Of a DNA stretch of 27,516 bases, positions 1 through 8,281 are shown piece after piece. Position numbers and translations under genes: made by a program. The notes below the pieces were generated by a model. It saw only the letters and a program-made list of their open reading frames with translations. It had not been told where the DNA came from and ran no database searches. Source of the DNA: Porticoccaceae bacterium UBA1989 (GTDB lineage Bacteria > Pseudomonadota > Gammaproteobacteria > Pseudomonadales > Porticoccaceae); assembly GCA_002335945.1 (NCBI GenBank), contig DDDD01000071.1:1-27516 (forward strand). Reading direction: 5' to 3'. How positions within the stretch are numbered: position 1 is the first letter of the stretch; each line of letters starts with the position of its first letter.

Positions 1-1302
1 ACCTCTTATTTACGTCTAATTAACTTCCGCGGCTTTAGTCATGCCATCGGAATCCTTCGCGGTTCACAGGCTGGCGGCAGTAAAAAGCCCGGTGAGATTT
101 CCCACTTTAACGCCCTATCCACGGCTATATCTGGCACTGTCGGCGTCAGTAATATCGGTGGTGTCGCTGTTGCGATTACCATCGGCGGCCCAGGTGCAGC
201 TTTCTGGCTGTTTATGGCAGGCTTCTTAGCAATGGCTACCAAGTTTGTCGAATGTACACTGGGTGTTAAGTACCGTCGCATTAACGCCGACGGTTCGGTA
301 TCTGGCGGCCCCATGTATTACTTAGAGCGCTATTTCCTCGATCGTAACTGGCCCAAAACCGGCAAGTTTCTGGGCTGTTTCTATGCAGCAGCCCTAGTGA
401 TTGGCTGTCTGGGTATTGGCAATATGTTCCAGTCCAACCAGGCCTATGTGCAGGTACTGGGCATTACTGGCGGCGAAAATAGCTTCTTCTATGGTCGTGG
501 CTGGTTATTTGGCCTGCTAATGGCGGGCACTGTTGCTCTGGTTATATTGGGTGGCATACGCTCTATAGCCACCACCGCTTCGCGTATTGTGCCCTTTATG
601 GCAGTACTTTATATGGTCTCTGCAGTAGTTATTATCGCTATGAGCGCAGAGCACCTTTTAGGGGCTATCGCCTTGATTGTCAAAAGCGCTTTTACCTGGA
701 CCAGTGCACAGGGCGGCATGGTCGGCGCTATTATTATTGGCTTTCAGCGTGCCTTATTTTCAAACGAAGCCGGCATTGGTTCGGCCTCAATTGCCCATTC
801 TGCGGTAATGACCGATGAGCCGGTAACCGAAGGATTGGTATCGCTACTCGAACCCTTTATTGATTCCATGGTGATCTGCACATTAACCTCGTTAGTGATC
901 GTCACCACGGCGATCCCCAATGGTCTGTTAGACGATGGCCGTGGGCTGGAAGGCATTGCATTAACCTCTGCAGCATTTGCCCACCATGTAAGTTGGGCAC
1001 CCTATGTAATAGCTGTAGCCGCCCTCCTCTTCGCATTTTCAACAACCATTGCCTGGTCTTATTATGGGCTTAAAGGCTGGACCTATTTGTTTGGCGAAGG
1101 CGCCATGACCCAGCTATTATTTAAAACCATATTCTGCGGCTTTGTGGCAATCGGCTGTATGATTCAGCTGTCGGCGGTGTTAGATTTTTCCGATGCAATG
1201 GTGTTTTTAATCTCCATTCCCAACATCATAGGCCTGTATCTCTACGGCCCTGAAATCAAGCGCGATATGCAGGCCTATTTCTTGAAGTACAGTAAACGAT
1301 AA
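1..1302 (+). CDS. Sodium:alanine/glycine symporter (AGCS family), 5' end outside the window
   Basis: Inner-membrane sodium-coupled amino-acid importer of the AGCS family (AgcS/DagA/AlsT type), probably for alanine or glycine. The reading frame is open from the first base, so about the first tenth of the protein lies outside; what remains is about 433 codons. The family hallmark NIGGVAVAITIGGPGAAFW, followed by MATKF, is near the left edge. The second hallmark, SNEAGIGSASIAHS, lies around bases 760-800. Many hydrophobic segments follow, and the protein ends in a short basic tail (KYSKR). An internal ATG at 214 also gives an open frame, but the conserved family sequence upstream shows it is not the start. 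The substrate cannot be fixed from sequence. It is convergent with the H-NOX gene and has no evident link to the polysaccharide locus. Confidence 0.93.
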   Translation, partial: TSYLRLINFRGFSHAIGILRGSQAGGSKKPGEISHFNALSTAISGTVGVSNIGGVAVAITIGGPGAAFWLFMAGFLAMATKFVECTLGVKYRRINADGSVSGGPMYYLERYFLDRNWPKTGKFLGCFYAAALVIGCLGIGNMFQSNQAYVQVLGITGGENSFFYGRGWLFGLLMAGTVALVILGGIRSIATTASRIVPFMAVLYMVSAVVIIAMSAEHLLGAIALIVKSAFTWTSAQGGMVGAIIIGFQRALFSNEAGIGSASIAHSAVMTDEPVTEGLVSLLEPFIDSMVICTLTSLVIVTTAIPNGLLDDGRGLEGIALTSAAFAHHVSWAPYVIAVAALLFAFSTTIAWSYYGLKGWTYLFGEGAMTQLLFKTIFCGFVAIGCMIQLSAVLDFSDAMVFLISIPNIIGLYLYGPEIKRDMQAYFLKYSKR

Positions 1303-1352
1303 TGGTGGAATAGGCTGGGGTGCATTAAAAGCAGGCTTGCTCTAGGCCGATG

Positions 1353-1404
1353 ATAGGTTGCCAAATCTGGTGCCGAAATAGGCTAAATATACCAACCTAT
1401 TTCG
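1353..1404. repeat. Two overlapping inverted repeats between convergent genes
   Basis: Within the 221-base gap between the symporter and the H-NOX gene, ATAGGTTG (1353-1360) can pair with CAACCTAT (1393-1400). CGAAATAGG (1374-1382) can pair with CCTATTTCG (1396-1404). The right arms overlap, so only one stem can form at a time. There is no clear T-run, so it is at best an imperfect bidirectional terminator. Nothing else is evident in the gap. Confidence 0.4.
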
Positions 1405-1523
1405 ACAGTTACTGATGAAGCTCATGCACAAAACCCGCACAATTTTCTGTATGAGCCTATTAAGTATTTAGTGGAATGGCCTTAGTAAATAAGATCAATT
1501 ACTAAAGAGAACTCGGAGGGTTT

Positions 1524-2096
1524 TTATGCCTCTACCGCCGCTCTATTTATTGACGGCGCTAGCGTCAACAAGAAACGCTCAGAAGATCCGTGACTATCAC
1601 CCATGGATTCCCGACAGACAGTTATTTTTTCTTGGTAGTACGCTGCACAACCCAATATCAAACCCTCAGCGACATCCCCCATGCAGCGTGGAGACTGATA
1701 TATCATCTCCATGCGTGTCTCGCTGTACTGGGTACATTTAACTGACGGAGGAGAGGCATCTGGATAAAGCTTTTTAACTTCCCCATGAATATAGCCATCG
1801 ACCTTACACAGCAGCGAAAAAGATGAATTTAGGTCGGTGATCCACTGAGGGTATGCGGCTATTAGCTCGGCAAAAAGATAGACACCAAAGGTTTTATTAA
1901 GGTGTGCCACCGAGAGATTAATCTTTTTACTCAGCACGGCAATCATTGCAATCAATTCGTTATGATCGTAATTGCCGACAGTCGTATAAATACCTCCGCT
2001 TTTAGGTGCGGCGTCGGCAATTACTTCGTCGACCATCTCTAGCCCGTACTCTGTTTCAACCAGGTGTAAAAACGAGGTGAATAGTAATCCTTTCAT
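1524..2096 (-). CDS. Canonical H-NOX haem-nitric oxide binding protein
   Basis: A 190-residue stand-alone H-NOX protein, the usual length for bacterial members (about 180). These bind haem and sense NO, normally passing the signal to a histidine kinase or cyclase. It opens with the typical MKGLLFTSF and carries GVYLFAEL at about 71-78. An ungapped comparison with soluble guanylate cyclase beta around LYPDASPPSVKC places His104 at the proximal haem ligand. The haem-propionate motif YxSxR is intact as Y133-Q-S135-P-R137. Val142 sits where O2-binding family members carry a distal Tyr, which suggests an NO-selective sensor. The gene follows algA by 44 bases in the same direction, with AAGGAAG before the ATG. 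It therefore appears to be the last gene of an algD-algA-H-NOX unit, an unusual position away from its likely kinase partner at 7117-8130. Confidence 0.88.
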   Translation of the reverse strand: MKGLLFTSFLHLVETEYGLEMVDEVIADAAPKSGGIYTTVGNYDHNELIAMIAVLSKKINLSVAHLNKTFGVYLFAELIAAYPQWITDLNSSFSLLCKVDGYIHGEVKKLYPDASPPSVKCTQYSETRMEMIYQSPRCMGDVAEGLILGCAAYYQEKITVCRESMGDSHGSSERFLLTLAPSINRAAVEA

Positions 2097-2140
2097 AAGA
2101 TACTTCCTTGCATGCTGGCGGCTCTTTTGTATCGCTTTAT

Positions 2141-3610
2141 TTAAGCGGTCACTTGTTCTATGCGGTTGTAATTGTCGCTGTAGCGGACAATGTCATCCTC
2201 GCCTAAATAGCAGCCGCTCTGAACCTCAATTAGCTGTAACGGTAAACATCCGGGGTTAGTCAGGCGATGGCGCTGGCCAATTTGGATATACACGGATTCA
2301 TTTTCTGACACCAGCTGCTCTTCACCATCACGCTCTACTAAGGCGGTCCCACTAACCACGATCCAGTGTTCGGCGCGATAATGATGCATTTGCAGTGACA
2401 GACTCTCACCGGGGCTAACCTTGATTAATTTGACCTGAAAGCGATGACCCTGACCTATAGAGTCATAGCTGCCCCATGGGCGCATAACTTCGCGGTGCGA
2501 AAGGTGCTCAGTTCTCCCCTGCTGCTCGAGCCTTGCAACCAGACTTTTTACCTCTTGCACACGGCTTTTATCTGCCACCAAAATAGCATCTTTAGTGTCC
2601 ACAACAATCAGATCCTTTACCCCGATTGCGGCAATTAAACGGCCATCACTTTGAAAGAAACTATTATCACAATCCTCGGCCAAGACATCACCCCACTGCA
2701 CGTTACCCTCGGAATCCTTTTCCGCCGATTCCCACATCGCCGACCAGTTACCTAGATCCTTCCAACTGGTGTTTAGTGGCACCAGCCACGCAAGATCAGT
2801 TTTCTCCATAATCGCATAGTCGATAGAGTCATTCGGACAGAGTGCAAATATTGGCTCAGGCAAACAGATAACACCAGCTTGCAGCACAGACGATCTATAG
2901 GCATTTTGGCACTGAGCGAACATGTCAGGGTGGTGGTTTTGAAGCTCACTTAAATAGACGCTGGCTTTAAATAAAAACATGCCGCTATTCCAAAAGTAAT
3001 CGCCACTCCTTAAATATTTGTTTGCGGTTGCCAGATCAGGTTTCTCTACAAAGCGCTCTATTTTCTCCCCTTCCTCAGAGCCTGAGTTACCATACCCAGC
3101 CGCGACCTTGATATAACCGAAGCCGGTATCCGCGACTGCCGGCGGTACGCCAAAGGTTACTATTTTGTCTGCGTCGGCGAGTAGTAACGCCGCGTCTAAT
3201 GCAGTCTGAAATGCCTCTTGATCACCGATCAGATGATCGGCAGGCTGGACCAGCAAGAGTGGATCGCCGCCCTGAGATATCGCCTGCAGCGCAGCAATTG
3301 CTATAGCTGGAGCAGTGTTTCGCGAACAGGGTTCGACAATCATGGTGCCACGGCAGTCAACTTCCTGCAGTTGTTTAGCAATCATAAAGCGCTGTTCTTC
3401 GTTGCATACCACAATGGGGTTTTGTAGATCGGGGACACGTTCCACAGTCCGCTGAATCATCGACTTGGCGCCGTTCAGTTTGAGTAGCTGCTTGGGAAAT
3501 TTTTTCCGCGACTTTGGCCACAGGCGTGTGCCGGAGCCACCGGAGAGAATCACTGGTACAACATCAGCCATGAGTGACTGGGTGCCGGTTTTTTGTTTTT
3601 GAATATCCAT
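2141..3610 (-). CDS. algA: Bifunctional mannose-6-phosphate isomerase / mannose-1-phosphate guanylyltransferase
   Basis: Makes GDP-mannose, the precursor that AlgD oxidises for alginate. It isomerises fructose-6-P to mannose-6-P with its C-terminal domain and joins mannose-1-P to GTP with its N-terminal domain. The nucleotidyltransferase signature ILSGGSGTRLWPKSRKKFPK is near the N-terminus, FVEKPD follows mid-protein, and the cupin isomerase signature QMHHYRAEHWIVVSGTA lies in the last 110 residues. The ATG at 3610 (489 residues) is chosen. A GTG four codons upstream (3622) is in frame but almost touches the AAGGAAG ribosome site; the ATG lies about 11 bases from it. The order algD, algA, H-NOX on one strand suggests a single transcript. 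No sigma-54 site was seen in the 153-base gap in front of it. AlgA is the best name given the alginate neighbours; ManC/CpsB would be the generic alternative. Confidence 0.93.
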   Translation of the reverse strand: MDIQKQKTGTQSLMADVVPVILSGGSGTRLWPKSRKKFPKQLLKLNGAKSMIQRTVERVPDLQNPIVVCNEEQRFMIAKQLQEVDCRGTMIVEPCSRNTAPAIAIAALQAISQGGDPLLLVQPADHLIGDQEAFQTALDAALLLADADKIVTFGVPPAVADTGFGYIKVAAGYGNSGSEEGEKIERFVEKPDLATANKYLRSGDYFWNSGMFLFKASVYLSELQNHHPDMFAQCQNAYRSSVLQAGVICLPEPIFALCPNDSIDYAIMEKTDLAWLVPLNTSWKDLGNWSAMWESAEKDSEGNVQWGDVLAEDCDNSFFQSDGRLIAAIGVKDLIVVDTKDAILVADKSRVQEVKSLVARLEQQGRTEHLSHREVMRPWGSYDSIGQGHRFQVKLIKVSPGESLSLQMHHYRAEHWIVVSGTALVERDGEEQLVSENESVYIQIGQRHRLTNPGCLPLQLIEVQSGCYLGEDDIVRYSDNYNRIEQVTA

Positions 3611-3775
3611 ATCTGTTCTCACTTCCTTATATTTTATCGCGCTGCATCTTTAGTCAGGCTGGACTTCACTGGAACTACCCCTGTGAATAACATTCCATCA
3701 ATTCAAGATTCCTTTAGTACGTAACACTGAATACTGAACATGTTTCAGTTTTATCATTAACAACAGAAGCCCAAT

Positions 3776-5290
3776 CTACCAACAGACACCCTCACAGTTT
3801 TTGGCATACTTGAACGAATTCCCTAAACCCACTAAATCAATCACCGGCATAAAGCGCTTGGCGGCCTGAGCTGCCTCGCGGCCGTAATCGGTATTGTGGC
3901 CAACCACCAGAAGATCGACTGATCCAACAAGCTGATCGATATTCGTACAGCCAGAATGGCTGGTGTGTTTATCCATGCCCATTCTCAATAGGTCTGCAGA
4001 GGAAGCGTTAGGGTCAAAGTAACTAACGACATGACCTTGATCGTGCAGCTGCCTAGCTAACTCTAATAGTGGGCTCTCGCGCAAGTCATCGGTATGTGCT
4101 TTAAAGGTCAGGCCAACAATGCCGATGCGTTTTACTCTGTGCTCAGCAATCAGCGCCAGAGTATGTTCTATATGCTTGTCATTGGAATGGATGATACTGT
4201 CGATCAACGGCGTACTGACCGCGTTAGCTGCCGCTAAATGCATAATGCCGCGGGTGTCTTTAGGCAGACAGGAGCCGCCAAAGGCGAACCCGGGCCTAAG
4301 GTAATAAGGGGATAAATTTAGCTTGGTGTCTTTAACAAATATATCCATCACCTGATGGCTGTCCACACCAACCATTTTGCACAGACGCCCCACTTCATTA
4401 CCAAAACCGACTTTCAGTCCATGCCAAGTATTGTCTATGTACTTTACAAACTCGGCTGCCTCAATACTGGTTTCAATTAACTCTCCAGGTAGGCCTTTAT
4501 AAAGCTGAGCGAGCGCTGCTGCACTACGTTGATCAACCGCGCCAATCACTGTTTTTGGCGGCTCGTAGAAATCACTGATGGCAGTACTCTCGCGTAAAAA
4601 CTCGGGATTAAAACAAACCCCAAAGTCTTTACCGCAACGCTTTCCCGAAGTTGCTTCCAAAATTGGAATCAACACCTCACGGGTTGTTTTGGGTGGCACG
4701 GTGCTGCGAAAAGCCACAAGATGATAGTCTTGCTTTAGGCCCAAGGCGCCGCCAATCTGCTCGGAAGCCATGCGCAAGTACTTTAGGTCGCATTCACCGG
4801 TGGGGCCGGTAGGCGTGCCTACGCAGACTAGAGTAATGTCTGACTCGATCACCGCAGAATGGGTATCACAGATAGCTTCAAGGCGACCGATCTGACGGGC
4901 CTGTCCGAGCAGTTCAGCCAGCCCCTCTTCAACGATCGGGGATTCGCCGCGGTTTAGAGTATCTACCCTCACAACATCTGGATCCACACCAATCACCGAA
5001 TGGCCGCGATCGCAAAAACAGGCGGCAGACACAGCACCGACATAACCTAGGCCAAGGACGCTAATAGTTGGCTTTACTGCGATCTCAGTAGCCGGCAACT
5101 GACTTGGACTCTGAAAAAAATCAAGAGTAAAACGTAAGTCACTATCATTGGCCGCGGGCAATGGGTTGATATTCAACTCCTGTTTAGGCGCCCAAACATT
5201 TTGTTGAGCAGCATCAGGAACATTAAGGTTACTGAGCCGCTCCATCTCGCTAAGGTCCACTGACGAATCTATTCCATTTTCATTTAACAT
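3776..5290 (-). CDS. algD: GDP-mannose 6-dehydrogenase
   Basis: Oxidises GDP-mannose to GDP-mannuronic acid with NAD, the committing step of alginate synthesis. The Rossmann motif ISVLGLGYVGAVSAACF starts near residue 76, FNPEFLRESTAISD is at about 227-240, and the catalytic Cys341 lies in GFAFGGSCLPKD. The C-terminus EGVCW matches the EGICW end of Pseudomonas AlgD, which favours AlgD over UDP-glucose dehydrogenases. At 504 residues it is about 70 longer than Pseudomonas AlgD (436). The extra residues are an unrecognised N-terminal extension. It seems genuine because the ATG has a strong AGGGAG site about 5 bases upstream. A near-perfect sigma-54 promoter and two upstream palindromes control it (5360-5498). 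It probably forms a transcript with algA and the canonical H-NOX. Confidence 0.95.
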   Translation of the reverse strand: MLNENGIDSSVDLSEMERLSNLNVPDAAQQNVWAPKQELNINPLPAANDSDLRFTLDFFQSPSQLPATEIAVKPTISVLGLGYVGAVSAACFCDRGHSVIGVDPDVVRVDTLNRGESPIVEEGLAELLGQARQIGRLEAICDTHSAVIESDITLVCVGTPTGPTGECDLKYLRMASEQIGGALGLKQDYHLVAFRSTVPPKTTREVLIPILEATSGKRCGKDFGVCFNPEFLRESTAISDFYEPPKTVIGAVDQRSAAALAQLYKGLPGELIETSIEAAEFVKYIDNTWHGLKVGFGNEVGRLCKMVGVDSHQVMDIFVKDTKLNLSPYYLRPGFAFGGSCLPKDTRGIMHLAAANAVSTPLIDSIIHSNDKHIEHTLALIAEHRVKRIGIVGLTFKAHTDDLRESPLLELARQLHDQGHVVSYFDPNASSADLLRMGMDKHTSHSGCTNIDQLVGSVDLLVVGHNTDYGREAAQAAKRFMPVIDLVGLGNSFKYAKNCEGVCW

Positions 5291-5359
5291 TGTATCTCCC
5301 TATGGCATGGCAGCCGTGGTTGGTGGGTCGCAATGACATCACCTATGCTTTAGATCATC

Positions 5360-5374
5360 GCAAACTCCGTGCCA
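5360..5374 (-). promoter_or_regulatory. Sigma-54 (RpoN) promoter of algD
   Basis: Read on the minus strand the site is TGGCACGGAGTTTGCG, which fits the -24/-12 consensus TGGCAC-N5-TTGC with correct spacing (GG-N10-GC). Transcription would begin near 5348, leaving a leader of about 58 bases before the algD ATG at 5290. Its use by RpoN is inferred from this match and from the enhancer-binding protein gene directly upstream. Confidence 0.82.
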
Positions 5375-5404
5375 ACTGCCATTTGGGATCTTTTATTTCA
5401 TTAA

Positions 5405-5417
5405 TATCAGTCACTTA
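5405..5417. promoter_or_regulatory. Possible IHF-like site between the algD promoter and its upstream palindromes
   Basis: TATCAGTCACTTA matches the IHF consensus WATCAANNNNTTR with one mismatch. It lies 31 bases beyond the -24 element, between promoter and palindromes, where a DNA-bending protein would help looping. A similar one-mismatch site lies 32 bases beyond the algI promoter. IHF-like matches are common by chance. Confidence 0.3.
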
Positions 5418-5459
5418 CGTAGTATTTTGGATAGTTATAATTATCATACAAATACAGAT

Positions 5460-5474
5460 GTTGCAGAATGCAAC
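5460..5474. promoter_or_regulatory. Palindromic upstream activator site 1 (algD side)
   Basis: GTTGCA-GAA-TGCAAC is a perfect 15-base palindrome about 110-125 bases upstream of the predicted algD transcription start, a usual distance for a sigma-54 enhancer. The core TTGCA-N3-TGCAA recurs exactly in the algI/alg44 control region. Binding by the response regulator at 5543-6934 is inferred. Confidence 0.65.
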
Positions 5475-5485
5475 GCACATCGGTG

Positions 5486-5498
5486 TTGTAAAATGCAA
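5486..5498. promoter_or_regulatory. Palindromic upstream activator site 2 (algD side, one mismatch)
   Basis: TTGTA-AAA-TGCAA repeats the site-1 core with one change in the left arm, 25 bases further from the promoter. A paired arrangement is typical of enhancers bound by oligomerising NtrC-type activators. Confidence 0.55.
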
Positions 5499-5542
5499 AC
5501 TGCTCTTCATCAAACCGCTATCAATGACTCGACTGGGACAGC

Positions 5543-6934
5543 TCACCAGTGCTTTTGTTTGCGATAAATTGTGGATGGGCTTACCTCCAGCAGCGCAGCT
5601 GCCCTAGGTACATTACCGCCACACAGGCTAATAGCATCTTCAATAGAACTTTTCTCGACCTGCCACAGAGGCCTTACTTGGGTCATTGGCGATGCATCTG
5701 ATGGTTGAGAGACCATTTTTTCAGTCATTGAAGCGTTCATTTTAGGCCTACTGACGTCGCCCTCTAACGCCGATTGAAGTGGCCCACTATCAATAATTTT
5801 GTGATCAGTCATTACCACGATGTTGTGGATTAGGTTTTCTAACTGACGGACATTCCCTGGCCAATGATACTGGCGTAAAAATAGCTTGGCAGACCCATTA
5901 AAGCCTTGAAAACTCTTCTGCTCAAGTCGCGCAAAGACCTGTAAAAAGTGCTCAGCCATAACCACCACATCCTCTCCACGATCCCGCAGCAAAGGCAATG
6001 TGATGGGAATAACGTTAAGCCTATAATAGAGGTCCTCACGAAACTGACCTCGCTCGACCGCTTCGGCTAAAGTTGTAGACGAAGCGGTCAGTAGCTGTGC
6101 GGCGAAGGGATAGGTCTGATGGCTTCCAACCGGTGAGAATTCACGCTCCTGAATAACCCGCAGCAGCTTCGCCTGCATCGGTAGCGGCAATGTGGTCACC
6201 TCATCAAGAAATAGCGTGCCTTGCTGGCACGCGGCAAAAAGCCCATGATGCTCCGCCGTGGCGCCAGTAAAGGCGCCTTTCTTATGGCCAAATAGCTGTG
6301 ACTCAATCAGATGTTCATTAAAGTTGGCACAGTTAACCGCAATAAACGGCTGTGACTTTCGGGGGCTCTCGGCATGGCAGGCTCGGGCAACCAACTCTTT
6401 ACCAGTGCCCGTCTCACCGGAAATAAAAATAGGTATATTGGCTCTCGCCGACTTGGTAATACGCTCGAACAAACGATACATCGCTGGATTGATACTTATC
6501 ATACCGTGGAAGTCTGTAGCCTGAGATGACTTCATTTCAGCGCTAATGCCAAATAATCCCTGCTCGCGAAGCGCAGCACTGGCAATCATACGTAACTCAT
6601 TATTATCCCAAGGCTTGCTGATAAAGCGGTCGATAATACGCCGATCTATCGCATCGCTAAAGGAATTAATATCGCTGTAGCCACTGAGGATAATGGTTTG
6701 TACATCCGGCCATAGCGCCTTTATTTTGGCGAGCATTTCGCTACCCGTCATCAACGGCATACGCTGATCCGAAATCACCAGATCGGGGCGATTATTAGTT
6801 GCATATTCTAATGCTCGCTGCGGGCAGGTGAAGTCGACTAAGTTCACTTCTAGGCGTGCTAGACAGCGTATCAGAGATGAAAGCACTGGCTTATCATCAT
6901 CCACCAACAGTATCGTAGGTTGATTATTATTCAT
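5543..6934 (-). CDS. Sigma-54-dependent response regulator (NtrC type)
   Basis: A 463-residue enhancer-binding protein that should use ATP to open sigma-54 promoters when phosphorylated. The receiver domain spans 1-120: acidic pocket VDDD at 11-14, phospho-acceptor Asp56 in ISDQRMP, and Lys107 in ISKPW. The AAA+ domain spans about 145-385: Walker A GETGTGKE (173-180), the sigma-54 contact loop GAFTGA (220-225) and Walker B LFLDE (241-245). The end (about 430-463) is a Fis-type helix-turn-helix, NVPRAAALLEVSPSTIYRKQ. All catalytic motifs look intact. It lies downstream of a soluble kinase and an H-NOX-like gene on the same strand. Just past its stop are the palindromes and sigma-54 promoter of algD. 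It plays the part that AlgB plays in Pseudomonas, but orthology to AlgB or to Shewanella HnoC cannot be settled here. Confidence 0.92.
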   Translation of the reverse strand: MNNNQPTILLVDDDKPVLSSLIRCLARLEVNLVDFTCPQRALEYATNNRPDLVISDQRMPLMTGSEMLAKIKALWPDVQTIILSGYSDINSFSDAIDRRIIDRFISKPWDNNELRMIASAALREQGLFGISAEMKSSQATDFHGMISINPAMYRLFERITKSARANIPIFISGETGTGKELVARACHAESPRKSQPFIAVNCANFNEHLIESQLFGHKKGAFTGATAEHHGLFAACQQGTLFLDEVTTLPLPMQAKLLRVIQEREFSPVGSHQTYPFAAQLLTASSTTLAEAVERGQFREDLYYRLNVIPITLPLLRDRGEDVVVMAEHFLQVFARLEQKSFQGFNGSAKLFLRQYHWPGNVRQLENLIHNIVVMTDHKIIDSGPLQSALEGDVSRPKMNASMTEKMVSQPSDASPMTQVRPLWQVEKSSIEDAISLCGGNVPRAAALLEVSPSTIYRKQKHW

Positions 6935-7116
6935 GTGTAGTAGCCACCTCCCTAGTGATTTTGGTCAATATTATCAGTGCCTTCTAGCACCACCAGTTAG
7001 AACTGGCGACCAAATTTACGGACTATACAACAGTGCTAATAGTGATAATTCTCACACTGTCATTAGTTATATTTAATCTGTATCGCGGTGTAATTCAAAA
7101 ACTCCGGATACTGTTA

Positions 7117-8130
7117 TTATCGAGTTACTCCTGCTATCGGTAGACAAATTCTAAATATCGCTCCACACCCTTCTTTGCTGTTAACAGAAATCTCACCGCC
7201 ATGCATCTCCACTGCGGTCTTAACTACATGCAAACCCAGCCCCGTACCTTTACCAATGTCCTTGGTCGTAAAAAAGGGATCGAATATGTTAGGCAAATAA
7301 TCCGACGAGATGCCACAGCCATTATCAGCAACCTCAATCCACACCTTATGACCCGCCTGCCCAGTACTTAGGCGTATTAATCCATGCCCATGAATTGCAT
7401 GGGCGGCATTAACCAACAGATTAAGAAATACCTGACCTATTTTACCTTCATGACAGACAACCAAAGGAATCTCCGCCAAACCCCATTCCACATCAGCTTT
7501 ATACTTTAGTTCACTTGACGCTATTTGGACGCTTTTTTTCAATAGATCATTAATATCTTCAGCACGAGCCTGGGGTGCATTCACATACGAGAAGTCGGAG
7601 AGATCCGCCACAATTTTCTTCACTCTGTGAGTACCATCAACAGATTCACTGACTAGATTCTTTGCGTCGTTTAGTAGGCCGTCGACATCTATTCTATGGC
7701 TAAAACTAGATAAATCATCGAGTAAACTATTCGTACTAGCCGTATTGTGACCGTGATCAACTTTGAGTTTCATTAAACAGGTTTGTTGTTTATGGATAAG
7801 CTCAATAACGTCAATTAGGTAATCACTAAGAGTGTCAAGATTACTGGCGATAAACGCCACCGGATTGTTGATTTCATGGGCTACGCCGGCCGTCAACTGG
7901 CCAATAACCGCCATCTTTTCGGACTGTGATAATTTCTGGCGGGTCTCTTCCAGCTCGATGACTTTGGTTCGCAGACGCTTCCTTTGCCGTGCAATTTTTT
8001 GATTGCGCAGCAATAACTCTTGATTGATTTTATAAAGCTCACGGCTCTTCTCTTCGAGAAGCTGCTCAGCGCAATGCCGAGCAGCAGTCTCACGATGGAG
8101 TTTGTTCTCTAATGATAGAGTGGTAATCAC
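7117..8130 (-). CDS. Soluble histidine kinase, likely partner of H-NOX and of the sigma-54 response regulator
   Basis: A 337-residue kinase with no membrane segment and no recognisable sensor domain of its own. Residues about 12-75 are strongly charged and heptad-like (coiled coil). The H-box follows with phospho-acceptor His85 in AGVAHEINNP. The ATPase part has the N-box at Asn237 (FLNLLVNAAHAI), G1 DNGCGI (269-274), the F-box DPFFTTK (284-290) and G2 GKGTGLGL (293-300). Cytoplasmic kinases lacking a sensor domain are the usual partners of stand-alone H-NOX proteins (the HnoK class), in which ligand-bound H-NOX changes autophosphorylation. It lies between the H-NOX-like gene (151 bases upstream) and the response regulator (182 bases downstream), all on one strand. 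That order supports a three-part signalling system, although partner identity is inferred from position. Confidence 0.88.
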   Translation of the reverse strand: MITTLSLENKLHRETAARHCAEQLLEEKSRELYKINQELLLRNQKIARQRKRLRTKVIELEETRQKLSQSEKMAVIGQLTAGVAHEINNPVAFIASNLDTLSDYLIDVIELIHKQQTCLMKLKVDHGHNTASTNSLLDDLSSFSHRIDVDGLLNDAKNLVSESVDGTHRVKKIVADLSDFSYVNAPQARAEDINDLLKKSVQIASSELKYKADVEWGLAEIPLVVCHEGKIGQVFLNLLVNAAHAIHGHGLIRLSTGQAGHKVWIEVADNGCGISSDYLPNIFDPFFTTKDIGKGTGLGLHVVKTAVEMHGGEISVNSKEGCGAIFRICLPIAGVTR

Positions 8131-8281
8131 TTTACTAACGCAGCCTAAACCTTAGACATTAAAAAAACGTTGCAACAGCGACGACATAAATAAATATCGC
8201 GAGTACATGAAAGAGAGGATATGGTATGGCCATTCATGGCTGAATTACTCCGTGTTTTTATAATCATTAAGTTTATATAAA

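Noticed and set aside
1526..1741. 71-codon plus-strand frame with a good-looking GGAGG before its ATG
   Set aside because: It lies entirely opposite the H-NOX gene, whose residues are clearly conserved, and its product resembles nothing. The ribosome-site match is taken as chance.
3730..3760. Possible terminator after algD (ACTGAA...TTCAGT hairpin)
   Set aside because: The short stem is followed by T residues only on the plus strand, the wrong direction for algD; read-through into algA is more likely.
3623..3775. Separate sigma-54 promoter for algA
   Set aside because: No GG-N10-GC match with TTGC was found in the gap; co-transcription with algD explains expression.
5290..5607. 105-codon plus-strand frame between algD and the response regulator
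   Set aside because: It runs antisense through the sigma-54 promoter and palindromes, lacks a ribosome site and resembles no protein.
8169..8176. GTTGCAAC upstream of the kinase gene as another copy of the activator motif
   Set aside because: It has the half-site bases but lacks the three-base spacer of TTGCA-N3-TGCAA, and no sigma-54 promoter is nearby.
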